36,204 bases of DNA. It comes from Rhodobiaceae bacterium (GTDB taxonomy: Bacteria > Pseudomonadota > Alphaproteobacteria > Rhizobiales > JANQQB01). The stretch is from contig JANQQB010000263.1 of assembly GCA_028285165.1 (NCBI GenBank), forward strand, positions 1 to 36,204. The letters run 5' to 3'. A program made the position numbers and the translations under genes. The notes under the pieces were generated by a model. The model was given only the letters and a program-made list of their open reading frames with translations, was not told the origin of the DNA and ran no database searches. Each line of letters opens with the position of its first letter. Position 1 is the stretch's first letter. Positions 24,514 to 32,355 of the stretch are shown here, piece by piece.

Positions 24514-25871
24514 CCGATACACATGACATAAACCCGCTGTCGGCCGTCCTGTTCGACAAGGCGCTGCGCGAATTCAGACGCGCTCACCTGGATGCCGCCC
24601 GGGCTCTCCTCGATGCGGTGGTGGAGACAGATCCCGCACATCGCGACGCCTGGATTTTACTTGCCGAAACGCACTGGCACTGCGACAGGGAAGTCGCGGC
24701 ACTTGCCTGCCTGCGACGGGCCAACGACCTCGATCCCGCCGACATAGAAACGCTGCACCAATTGACGCTCCTCTGTCTGGATCGCGGACGATTCACCGAG
24801 GCGGTCGATTACGCACGATCGGCCGTCGAGCACGCGCCGTCCGATCCGGCACTGACCTACCTCTTCGGCGTGGCCCTGGCGCGGGCCCACCAAAGGGACG
24901 ATGCCATCGCGGCCTTTTCAAGCGTCCTCGCCGACGATCCCGATCACGCGGCTGCTTCGTTCGAAACCGCCATGATCGAACTCGGACGCGGTAACTACGC
25001 GGCCGGCTGGCCGTTTTACGAAAAGCGCCATCCGCCCGATGCTTCGTATCGGCCCCCGGTCGGTCCGGTGGCGTGGACCGGAGAGCCCGCGTCCGGCCAA
25101 CATTTGCTGGTGACCGCCGAAGGAGGCTACGGGGACACGATCTGGGCAGCGCGTTTCCTGCCGGCCGTGAAAGCACAGGGTTTCGATGTGACGCTCAGGG
25201 TTCCCCCGGCGTTGGAAACCCTTTTTGCTGCTCTGGACGGCATCGACACACTGCTCGTCGACCCCGACAATGCGCCTGTCGATGCAGATCTCTGGTGCCC
25301 GATCCTGTCCCTTCCCGCGCGCCTTGGCATAACCGATCCCGGGGCCTATCCGCCGGCCCGTCTGCACCGCCAACCGTCACCGGAAGGTCGTTTGGACAGG
25401 CTTCTGGAACGCAGTGCCGGCCGAAAGCGTGTCGGCATTATCTGGTCAGGCAGCGTTACATACGGCAACAACCGCCATCGTGCGGCGTGCCTCGCGGATT
25501 TTCTGCCGCTGACCGAAGTGCCGTCGCTGCAGCTCTTCTCGCTTCAAAAGGGCCCGCCCCAGGCCGATCTTGCCGAATCGGGCATCGGCAACCTGATCAT
25601 CGACGCCGACGACTACGATTTCGCGGAGACCGCTGCGCTCGTCGACAGTCTGGATCTGGTCATCATGACCGACAGCGCCGTCGCGCATATCGCCGGATCC
25701 CTGAACACACCGGTCTGGGTGCTGCTCGACGCCAATCCCTATTGGTACCATGGTACGAGCGGCGCGCATTCGGCCTGGTATCCGTCCATGCGATTCTTCC
25801 GTCAATCGACTCCCGGCGACTGGGAAAGCGTAATTCTCGATGTCATTGCCGCAGTGCAAACCGCTGATTGA
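24510..25871 (+). CDS. TPR protein with GT9-like glycosyltransferase C-terminus
   Basis: A 453-residue protein. About residues 10-165 are four or more TPR units (for example AHLDAARALLDAVVETDPAHRDAW and GRFTEAVDYARSAVEHAPSDPALTY). The C-terminal part (about 180-450) is GT-B-like: HLLVTAEGGYGDTIWAARFLP, KRVGIIWSGS and FAETAALVDSLDLVIMTDSAVAHIAGSLNTPVWVLL. This recalls heptosyltransferase (GT9) or the TPR-coupled transferases that glycosylate proteins. The combination suggests protein or glycan acceptor binding through the TPRs. The ATG at 24510 overlaps the FkbM gene's stop by four bases. It is the last gene of the cluster before the sorted surface protein. Confidence 0.87.
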   Translation: MTDTHDINPLSAVLFDKALREFRRAHLDAARALLDAVVETDPAHRDAWILLAETHWHCDREVAALACLRRANDLDPADIETLHQLTLLCLDRGRFTEAVDYARSAVEHAPSDPALTYLFGVALARAHQRDDAIAAFSSVLADDPDHAAASFETAMIELGRGNYAAGWPFYEKRHPPDASYRPPVGPVAWTGEPASGQHLLVTAEGGYGDTIWAARFLPAVKAQGFDVTLRVPPALETLFAALDGIDTLLVDPDNAPVDADLWCPILSLPARLGITDPGAYPPARLHRQPSPEGRLDRLLERSAGRKRVGIIWSGSVTYGNNRHRAACLADFLPLTEVPSLQLFSLQKGPPQADLAESGIGNLIIDADDYDFAETAALVDSLDLVIMTDSAVAHIAGSLNTPVWVLLDANPYWYHGTSGAHSAWYPSMRFFRQSTPGDWESVILDVIAAVQTAD

Positions 25872-26157
25872 TTACCCTGCACATGCTGCAGGCCTCCGCT
25901 ACTACCCAATAAAACATAATGCAACCCATTGAATGTATACTTGAGCAACAATCTACTCAACAACATAATCAAGTTAGCAATATTGTTAAATCAAGTGCTA
26001 TTGTTAAAGGATTTTGTTCGTTTTCATAAAAAAGCGTGTCCCTAAAGAAGAATCTATGATTAAAACTTGGTTATTGATGCTGCGGGGAGAGCAGGCACCT
26101 CAGGTGAGGTTAGCCAGTTATCAATATCTAACAGGGGCAATTATTCGGAGTGTAGGA
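25872..26157 (+). promoter_or_regulatory. AT-rich leader upstream of the PEP-CTERM gene
   Basis: Hand counts per 60-base row give about 35% GC for 25921-25980, 28% for 25981-26040 and 43% for 26041-26160, in a window otherwise near 60-65%. A perfect dyad CCTGCA/TGCAGG near 25875-25891 may mark the end of the preceding transcript. TTGAG (25941-25945) and CTCAA (25956-25960) form a short inverted repeat. TATACT at 25936-25941 could be a -10 element but lacks a good -35. The open frame continues back to 26014, yet GGAG before the ATG at 26158 and the signal peptide there favour that start. Confidence 0.45.
25969..26008. repeat. imperfect tandem repeat in the AT-rich leader
   Basis: Two adjoining units, 25969-25990 and 25991-26008, each begin TCAAGT and end ATTGTTAAA, and the first has a four-base-longer middle. 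They could be a direct-repeat operator or leader structure for the downstream surface-protein gene. Confidence 0.55.
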
Positions 26158-26802
26158 ATGCGTAAGTTAATTGTGGGATTAGTAGCGTCAGTTGGTATTG
26201 CGTTGGGTGCTAGCCAAGCCAACGCTGTGACTTTTAACTTCACTGGATCCAATGAGCCAGACAGTGTCTCGAAATCATTCACGATAGACGACCTCACCGT
26301 CACTGTGACGGCGGGGACCTTTGGGTCGAACTTTCTCGGGAATCCGAATCCGTCGAACATCAACTTCAACACACGTCTCGTCGATCAGGATCCGAACGGC
26401 CTCGGCGCTGACGGGTTTCCCGACATTGACGTGGTGGATGGCTCTCTTGGCAACGACGTGCTCGTGTTCACGTTCAGCCGGGAAGTCGTGTTCGACGAAA
26501 TCACCTTCGGCGCTGTTGACGGCAACGACGACTTCGCCTTCGGTTCGGTTACGGGCAACAGCTTCCTGCGGGTCGTGAACTTTGAGGATGTTGTGAACCC
26601 GACCTCGGTCGGCGGCTTCACCACGCTGGCCCAGCGGACCGGCACGTCGTTCGGCATTGGTGCCATTGGCTCCAACGACAACTTCACGGTTGCCAGCATC
26701 TCGGTGACGGCTGTTCCGCTGCCGCCGGCGCTGCTGCTGCTCGGCTCCGCACTGGTCGGCCTCGGCTTCATGAGCCGCCGGCGCCGTCAGGCTGCGGCTT
26801 AA
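26158..26802 (+). CDS. PEP-CTERM-type (VPLPPA) sorted surface protein
   Basis: A 214-residue exported protein. The signal peptide is MRKLIVGLVASVGIALGASQANA, cleaved after about residue 23. The body is Gly/Asn/Asp/Thr/Phe-rich and beta-type. The C-terminal tripartite sorting signal is VPLPPA, then a hydrophobic helix LLLLGSALVGLGF, then SRRRRQAAA. Such tails are recognised by exosortase-type transpeptidases; none is encoded here. The first about 40 codons use AT-rich codons (TTA, GTA, ATT, TCA) unlike the rest of the window, while from about 26280 the gene is near 60% GC. The gene therefore looks like a mosaic. It follows the glycan cluster, as sorted proteins often do beside polysaccharide genes. 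Confidence 0.88.
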   Translation: MRKLIVGLVASVGIALGASQANAVTFNFTGSNEPDSVSKSFTIDDLTVTVTAGTFGSNFLGNPNPSNINFNTRLVDQDPNGLGADGFPDIDVVDGSLGNDVLVFTFSREVVFDEITFGAVDGNDDFAFGSVTGNSFLRVVNFEDVVNPTSVGGFTTLAQRTGTSFGIGAIGSNDNFTVASISVTAVPLPPALLLLGSALVGLGFMSRRRRQAAA

Positions 26803-26811
26803 GGATTACTC

Positions 26812-26834
26812 TTCCGGCAGGGGGTCTGCCGGAA
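26812..26834 (+). terminator. hairpin after the PEP-CTERM gene
   Basis: A perfect 9-bp stem, TTCCGGCAG (26812-26820) with CTGCCGGAA (26826-26834), and a five-base loop, ten bases after the stop codon. The following TTGTCGTTC is only weakly U-rich. Confidence 0.65.
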
Positions 26835-26882
26835 TTGTCGTTCACCCCTTTCCTCAAGCGGTGGACGTTGAGAAGAAACGGG

Positions 26883-26915
26883 ATGGCTGCGGCATCAGGC
26901 GGGTGCCGCAGCCAT
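26883..26915. terminator. strong second hairpin between convergent genes
   Basis: A perfect 12-bp stem, ATGGCTGCGGCA (26883-26894) with TGCCGCAGCCAT (26904-26915), and a nine-base loop. It lies between the PEP-CTERM gene and the convergent SH3-protein operon and could serve either strand. Confidence 0.6.
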
Positions 26916-27018
26916 TTCCATATGAGCAATCAGATATTTGAATTGGCAAGGCAAAGAGCCGGGTGAACGCGTCGGACCGACTGCTCGCGCGATCCACCGT
27001 GGCACTGTCTCGGACGCG

Positions 27019-27438
27019 CTATCGCCCGAGGATCGGATCCAGGTAGACCCCGGGCACATATCCTTCCACGCCCGCATGCTCGATCCGGCACCAGCCACCG
27101 GCCAGCAGCCGGTGTTTACCGGCTCGCGATGCGTCCTCATAGGTCAGCGCATCAATCTCGGGCGTGCACATCAACACCAGGATTTCCGATGCGGATCGGG
27201 ACAGGCTGCCGATGATATCGGCCTGCCGCGAGGGCGCCTGCCGCAGGACAAGGCGTTGTCCGTCAGGAATATTGTGCAACCGATAAGCCGGACCCCAGAT
27301 GCCGAAGCCCGGCAGGTCGTCGATCTCCGCCGGATCATCGGCTTGGGCGACGGCGCCCTTGCCGGACGCAAGCGCAAGAAGGACCGCAAGCGCGCCGACC
27401 GTCAGGCGGCCGGCAAGACGGCACCGGCGCCCGCTCAC
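27019..27438 (-). CDS. small secreted SH3-like protein
   Basis: A 139-residue protein with a GTG start that overlaps the stop of the upstream gene (GTGA). A basic N-terminus and hydrophobic stretch (RLTVGALAVLLALASG, about 12-27) form a Sec signal peptide ending near GAVA. The mature part reads as a bacterial SH3-type domain: LVLRQAPSRQADIIGSL, LVLMCTPEID, GGWCRIEHAGVEGYVPGVYL. Two cysteines may pair. Such domains bind peptidoglycan or proteins in the periplasm. It is translationally coupled to the larger SH3-repeat protein, so the two probably work together. Confidence 0.72.
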   Translation of the reverse strand: MSGRRCRLAGRLTVGALAVLLALASGKGAVAQADDPAEIDDLPGFGIWGPAYRLHNIPDGQRLVLRQAPSRQADIIGSLSRSASEILVLMCTPEIDALTYEDASRAGKHRLLAGGWCRIEHAGVEGYVPGVYLDPILGR

Positions 27439-29126
27439 GGGACGATCCCCTGTTGCCGCGCCGCGGACAGCGCCGAGGCGCAAGCCGTCGGAGTTTCTCC
27501 GGTGATCGAACGGATACCGGTCTCGCGCAGGATGGCCGACATCCGGTTCAATGCCCGGGCCGAATCCGATTGCAGCACTGTCACAAGACCATCGGCAAGC
27601 ATCAGGCACGGCGACGCCCTGCCGCCATCGCCGGTGCCGGCGTTCTCCGGAATGAAATCCGCGGGATCGGGCCCGATGAACACCCCGACAGCGGCCACGC
27701 CACCTGCCCCGGTCTTCGGCGCTGCCGTCAGGCGGCCGGAAATGCCGTCATCGGCGAGCACGCCGGCCGCGACCAGCTCACGCAACAATGCGACGCATTG
27801 CGTCTCTGTGGCGCCAGAGATGTCGGCGATGCCGTTGCCGGCAAGCACCATCATCAGCCCGGACCGTCTTGGACCGGGACCGCCGCGCAGGACGGGACGC
27901 ATGCGATCACTCAGAAGGACGCAGGCGCCTTGCCTCCTTGTATCACCGGCCGGCTCGGGTGCCCTTTTTGCAACGGAAGCCGGATCGCCGAGCCCCTCGC
28001 GTTCCAGGAGCACGAGCAGGCGGGCGCATTGCGTTTCGTCGGCAGCAAAAAGATCCATGATGCCGGCGGCATCAACGCTTGAATTGAAGACTTCCAGGAC
28101 GCGCGGATCCCGTACCCGTTCCATGGCGTCTGCGATCGCCCGCACGCGGACGCAGGCCGAGCCTTGCCCCGGCGCGCCCGCTGTGCCTCCGCCGGCAGGC
28201 GCATCAAGCAACGCCTGCAGCGCCGGCGACCGGCCGATCAGATCGGGCGCCTGGCGGCATTGCGCCGGTTCCGGTGGTGCCGATCGAAAGGCGAGGCCCG
28301 CGATCGTGTAAATGCCGCGCAATTCCTGGACGGCCTCGGTCGGACCTCTTGCATTGATCATGCGTTCCGCTTCAGCGAGTTGCCGGCAAGCCGGATCGCG
28401 CGCATCCGGAACCGCTGCCTGCGAAGCGCCGGAAGCCGCCTGCAGCGCCAGATCGATCCGCAACCGCATCGTCACCATGGCGTTCGAGGTCGTGAGCCGC
28501 AACACGGCTCGGTCCGCTCCCAGATCTTCCAGGTGGACATCAACCGGAAGCGGAATCCCGCCCCATGAAGAAAGCCGACCGCTCCACACATTCCCGTCCC
28601 GCTTCCGGAGGCCGACCGGCTCGACCGTGACTTCGCGTGGCAGCACGGCTTCGGCACGGTCGGCCGCGAGTGTGCGGATACGGATCTCCGAACCCGGATC
28701 CACCGGCGTCGGTTGCGTTCGACCGGCCATTGTCACCGAACCGGTGCCGCCGATCACGGTGTACTCGAACGTGCCGAGCCGCGTTTGCCGGGGCGCGTTA
28801 TCGCCGGAGCCATATCCGGCAAGTCCGGGCGGTGTCACAGGGCTGCCCGTGACATGGCGCATCTGCACCCAGCCGTTCAGGGACTGGAAAACCACGACGC
28901 ACCAGGTGCCGGAACACTGGTTTGTCACCCGCAGACCGCATTGCCCGACGCCGATTCCCCCGAGCACCGCGCTCGCGGTGTCAGGCTGATCGTGGACGGA
29001 CAGCGTCGTCCCGTTCGGTGCGGAAGCAACACAGGTATTGGCATCGGCCTCGGCAGGCACGGGCAGGACGGCGAATGCCGCAAGCGCCAGCATCGCGCTT
29101 GCGACGGGAAACGGGGAACGGGTCAT
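27435..29126 (-). CDS. secreted SH3-like protein with four cysteine-paired repeats
   Basis: A 563-residue exported protein with signal peptide cleaved near AEADA (about residue 29), and GGAGAGG before the ATG at 29126. Residues 30-95 form an SH3-like module (LSVHDQPDTASAVLGGI, CGLRV, WCVVVFQSLNGWVQMRHV). A beta-rich middle spans about 115-228. The C-terminal half holds four helical units, each with a Cys pair 42 or 43 residues apart: C247/C290, C325/C367, C402/C444 and C507/C549. Three of the second cysteines sit in a [A/T]-x-Q-C or PTAC context followed by a short helix. I do not recognise this repeat. It is probably periplasmic or surface-linked. Confidence 0.72.
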   Translation of the reverse strand: MTRSPFPVASAMLALAAFAVLPVPAEADANTCVASAPNGTTLSVHDQPDTASAVLGGIGVGQCGLRVTNQCSGTWCVVVFQSLNGWVQMRHVTGSPVTPPGLAGYGSGDNAPRQTRLGTFEYTVIGGTGSVTMAGRTQPTPVDPGSEIRIRTLAADRAEAVLPREVTVEPVGLRKRDGNVWSGRLSSWGGIPLPVDVHLEDLGADRAVLRLTTSNAMVTMRLRIDLALQAASGASQAAVPDARDPACRQLAEAERMINARGPTEAVQELRGIYTIAGLAFRSAPPEPAQCRQAPDLIGRSPALQALLDAPAGGGTAGAPGQGSACVRVRAIADAMERVRDPRVLEVFNSSVDAAGIMDLFAADETQCARLLVLLEREGLGDPASVAKRAPEPAGDTRRQGACVLLSDRMRPVLRGGPGPRRSGLMMVLAGNGIADISGATETQCVALLRELVAAGVLADDGISGRLTAAPKTGAGGVAAVGVFIGPDPADFIPENAGTGDGGRASPCLMLADGLVTVLQSDSARALNRMSAILRETGIRSITGETPTACASALSAARQQGIVP

Positions 29127-29375
29127 CGCCTCTCCAGATGCGGTCGGCGTCCGATCCGGGACGGCGTGTCCGAGCGGGCCGACCGTCAAACAGCGAACCA
29201 GACGCCTGCGCGGCGCGACAGCTATCGGAATCCATAGGACCGAGGCGCTTAGACTTCGCGTTTCGGATGTGTGCTGACGGTGCTACACTCCTGCGATGAA
29301 GAGACCTGCCATGGGCTGCGGCACAGGCAGGTCTCTGACGTCATATGGAGACACCAAGGCAATCGGGGCACGAGC

Positions 29376-29801
29376 ATGGGCAATCGCGACGTCATCGAAG
29401 AATGGTTTCACAAGGTCTGGACAGAGGAGGATGCCGGCACGATTGACCGCCTTCTCGTCTCCGACTCGAATGTGCGCGGGCTCGGCGAAAGGACGCGCAT
29501 CGGGCCGGAAGAATTCAAGGTCTTCCATGCCGGACTGCTGGCCATGGTGGGCGATGCCCGTGTCGACATCGAAAAGTTCATGGAAGACGGGGAATGGGCC
29601 TCGGCGCTCTGCACGTTCAGGGCAAAGCGCCGGGACAATGGCGGCGACGTGTCGATTTCCGGTCAGGTCATGCTGCAGGTGCGCGACGGCAAGATCGTCG
29701 ACGCATACAACCATTTCGATTTCATCGACCTGTTCGATCAGATCGGATTGTTGCCCGACCGGCTGATGGAACGCTGCATGAGCGGCGAAAAAATCGGATA
29801 G
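29376..29801 (+). CDS. SnoaL/NTF2-like protein
   Basis: A 141-residue cytosolic protein with the cone-shaped NTF2/SnoaL fold pattern. An N-terminal helix NRDVIEEWFHKVWTEEDAGTIDRLL is followed by GPEEFKVFHAGLLAMVGDARVDIEKFMEDGEWASALCTFRA and the final strands GQVMLQVRDGKIVDAYNHFDFIDLFDQIGLLP. The family includes ester cyclases, isomerases and orphan binding proteins, so no reaction is assigned. I chose the ATG at 29376; the frame extends upstream to 29271 but with no family-like sequence. It stands alone and converges with the peptidoglycan-binding protein gene. Confidence 0.85.
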   Translation: MGNRDVIEEWFHKVWTEEDAGTIDRLLVSDSNVRGLGERTRIGPEEFKVFHAGLLAMVGDARVDIEKFMEDGEWASALCTFRAKRRDNGGDVSISGQVMLQVRDGKIVDAYNHFDFIDLFDQIGLLPDRLMERCMSGEKIG

Positions 29802-29819
29802 CGATCGCCGCCGATCCCC

Positions 29820-30794
29820 TCAGATCCCGTCGAAATTGGTGTTGTTGTTGAAGCTCATGCCGTGATTGGCGCGGCTGACCTCTGTGTGTAGCGCGCCGAT
29901 TTCCGTGACCGGCAGATTCTGGCCCTTCAGCACCTTTTCGGCCAACACATCAGCCGCCAGATAGATCGGATTGAGGCCCTGTGCAGGATCGCTGGTCAGG
30001 GAATCGGTCTGCGCGCCGCCAGCGAGAAGCCGATGCATCGCGGCCTGTGCGATATGAGCGACCGTCTCCGACTGGTTGCGGGTGAACGGCGACCCGTGCG
30101 TGCCGACCATCATGATGTCGCAATAGGCATGGGTCGCCTCGTGCACCACAATTGCCTTCCGCTCATTCGTTGCAGCCAGCGTAAACGGCATGACAAAGGT
30201 GTTCGCATCGAACGCCACATCGCCGGTCACGGGATCGTTGACAGCAGACGTCAGATAGACGCCTTGTATGCCCGAGCCGAGATTGGACTTTTCGGCGGTG
30301 ATGTCGCCGGTCTGCAAAGCGTTGCGAACCATCAGGTAACTGCCCCAGGACACCTTGACGCCCATGGCGTTGAAGTCGACCTTGGCAAGGCCAGGATGGT
30401 TGAGCACGTTGATGATCGATTGAGTCAGATTGGCATCGGCATTGGTCCAGCCGCCGCCGGACGGCAGCGGCGGAAGCGTGACCGGCGTGCGCAACTGGCT
30501 GTCGAAGGCACCCATCGTCTGGCCGCCGACCACGCCGTCGACGGAAAAGTAGGAATGCGTCTTCTTCTGCTCTTTCTGAAAGTCGATCACCGCCTGCTTT
30601 GTCTCGCCGCCGAACATGCCGTCAGGCGTCGAATACTTCGCCGTAGATTTCGGCAGCGGATGCCCCGAATCGATCAGCGCCTGCTGGATATGCCGGATGC
30701 ACAATCCGCCGCTGCCCTTGCGCAACGCGGGGCTGTTGTTGGCAGCCATTTGCAGGCGGGCATTCCAGTTGAAACGCGGCGAAGTGAGTCGCAT
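29820..30794 (-). CDS. peptidoglycan-binding-domain protein with HExxH motif
   Basis: A 324-residue protein. Residues about 24-100 form a PG_binding_1-like domain (LRKGSGGLCIRHIQQALIDSG, then DGMFGGETKQAVIDFQKEQ and VDGVVGGQTMGAF). After a Pro-rich linker, the C-terminal domain contains IVVHEATHAYCD with H218-E219-x-x-H222, the zinc-metallopeptidase signature, and a nearby SETVAHIAQ that could give the third ligand (E243). No signal peptide is visible. I chose the ATG at 30794 because GGAG lies eight bases before it; the frame is open up to 30968. Its substrate is unknown. A cell-wall-targeted peptidase or effector is plausible, but the catalytic role is inferred from the motif alone. Confidence 0.75.
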   Translation of the reverse strand: MRLTSPRFNWNARLQMAANNSPALRKGSGGLCIRHIQQALIDSGHPLPKSTAKYSTPDGMFGGETKQAVIDFQKEQKKTHSYFSVDGVVGGQTMGAFDSQLRTPVTLPPLPSGGGWTNADANLTQSIINVLNHPGLAKVDFNAMGVKVSWGSYLMVRNALQTGDITAEKSNLGSGIQGVYLTSAVNDPVTGDVAFDANTFVMPFTLAATNERKAIVVHEATHAYCDIMMVGTHGSPFTRNQSETVAHIAQAAMHRLLAGGAQTDSLTSDPAQGLNPIYLAADVLAEKVLKGQNLPVTEIGALHTEVSRANHGMSFNNNTNFDGI

Positions 30795-31274
30795 GGCGAG
30801 GTCTCCACTCATTCGGGGGCAGGTTAATCGGGACAAAAGGAAGACGACCCCGGAATCCGAGGCAATGGATTGCTTTAGCGTGGTACCAGGGTCTGCCGCA
30901 CACATGGTTTTGCGAAACACAATCGGCAAGAAAAATTTTATTCGTTGATCGAAAATTCTTCTTCGCACTGAGAAAACTGTTCCTGTTCATCACCGGATTT
31001 TCGGAAAATTCTCGTGGGCCCTAAATCATCTATCGCCCTACTGCTGAATTCGCTCCAGGAGTCAGAAGTACGTACCGACAATTGCGGCACACACGCTTTT
31101 TGACTTCGTACCGCAAATCTGTCCCGCATTGGTCTGATCGAACGCACTGCAGCGACCCCGCGCTCAAACTCTTGAGCCGCTTGCGGTCGGACAGCGGCGA
31201 GGGATCGGAAAGAGACAAACAGGCGCGGCTCCGGGCCGCTGGCGGAAACCGGACGCATCGCCTACATTTCGCCC
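30795..31274. other. divergent intergenic region, HExxH gene/AI-2E transporter gene
   Basis: About 480 bases with no supportable gene. The stretch around 30900-31020 is clearly AT-richer than its surroundings and is the likely site of the minus-strand promoter. TAAAAT read on the minus strand near 30935 is a possible -10. The remainder leads to the AI-2E transporter gene, whose ATG lacks an obvious ribosome site. Short open frames here show no family features. Confidence 0.4.
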
Positions 31275-32315
31275 ATGCTTCGCACCCTGATCATCTGCGC
31301 TGCGCTCGTCGTGATCTTCGCCGGCATCAAGGCGGCCGCGACACTGGTCGTGCCGTTCCTGCTGGCGGTGTTCCTTGCTGTACTCCTGACCCCGGCATTC
31401 CTGCGCCTGCAATCGGCCGGTTTGCCGGTTCCCCTGGCGCTCACCGTCATGATCGTCGGCCTGTTTGCTCTCGGCACGTTGGCCGTAACGATCCTGCGCA
31501 CGTCGCTCGACGAGTTCACGGCCAACCTCCCGGCCTATGAGGCAGGTCTCCGCGTGCAGATCAGCGCGGTCTGGGCCTGGGTCGAAGCGCAGGGCATCCA
31601 GGCCCCGGACGAATTCGTGACCGAATTCCTCAATCCGCAATTCGCCATGGCCTATGCCGGCCGGCTCGCCCGGGCGCTCAGCGGCATGCTGGGTCTGGCC
31701 TTCATCATCGTCATCATCACCGCGTTCATGCTTGTCGAGGCAAGCGGTTTTCATAAAAAACTCGCGGCCATTGACGGCATGACCGAAGCCCGGATCGAAG
31801 CCGTGGAGCGGAACGTTCAGGATGTGCGCCGCTACATGTCCCTGAAATCGGTCATGAGTCTCCTGACCGGCGCGCTCGTTCTGATCTGGCTGTGGTTCCT
31901 GGGCATCGACAACGCGCTTTTCATGGGCCTCTTGGCATTCTTCCTCAATTTTGTGCCGAACATCGGGTCGTTCATCGCCGCGATCCCCGGCATTCTTCTC
32001 GGCTTCATTCTGTATGGCCCGGGCATGGCCGCGATTTCCGCAATCGGCTATGTCGTGATCAATGTCGGTGTGTCGAACGGTATCGAGCCACGTTTCATGG
32101 GCACCAATCTCGGTATTTCGCCGCTGATCGTGGTCTTGTCACTCGTCTTCTGGGGCTGGTTGCTCGGCCCGGTGGGCATGCTGTTGAGCGTGCCCTTGAC
32201 CATGGTCGTCAAGGTGATCCTGGAGAGCGCTGAAACCACACGCTCGGCCGCCATCCTGCTCGGCCCGCCCTTGCGCAGTGACAGCAAGGAGGCTGCACGC
32301 CAGCCGGGCGAGTAA
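31275..32315 (+). CDS. AI-2E family transporter (PF01594-type)
   Basis: A 346-residue inner-membrane protein with about seven or eight spans. Paired N-terminal helices (LIICAALVVIFAGIKAA, LVVPFLLAVFLAVLLTP) are followed by a soluble loop (about 80-130). The C-terminal bundle contains the family hallmark LLAFFLNFVPNIGSFIAAIPGILLGF (about 218-243) and EPRFMGTNLGISPLIVVLSLVFWGWLLGPVGMLLSVPLT. The family was named for an autoinducer-2 exporter, but most members have other or unknown substrates, including ion antiport. It stands alone and converges with the P450 gene. Confidence 0.92.
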   Translation: MLRTLIICAALVVIFAGIKAAATLVVPFLLAVFLAVLLTPAFLRLQSAGLPVPLALTVMIVGLFALGTLAVTILRTSLDEFTANLPAYEAGLRVQISAVWAWVEAQGIQAPDEFVTEFLNPQFAMAYAGRLARALSGMLGLAFIIVIITAFMLVEASGFHKKLAAIDGMTEARIEAVERNVQDVRRYMSLKSVMSLLTGALVLIWLWFLGIDNALFMGLLAFFLNFVPNIGSFIAAIPGILLGFILYGPGMAAISAIGYVVINVGVSNGIEPRFMGTNLGISPLIVVLSLVFWGWLLGPVGMLLSVPLTMVVKVILESAETTRSAAILLGPPLRSDSKEAARQPGE

Positions 32316-32355
32316 CGTCAACGGTTACACGGGCTGGCGATACCGGCAGACTGCG

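Noticed and set aside
15923-26802. Integrative element with attachment sites at tRNA-Leu
   Set aside because: I found no integrase gene and no second copy of the tRNA 3' end, so only a looser accessory-region claim is made.
26938-28311. A 457-residue plus-strand open frame
   Set aside because: It is antisense to the two SH3-like genes, which have signal peptides, ribosome sites and an internal repeat.
30938-31258. A 106-residue minus-strand frame in the intergenic region
   Set aside because: It has no family-like sequence or good start site, and it overlaps the probable promoter region.
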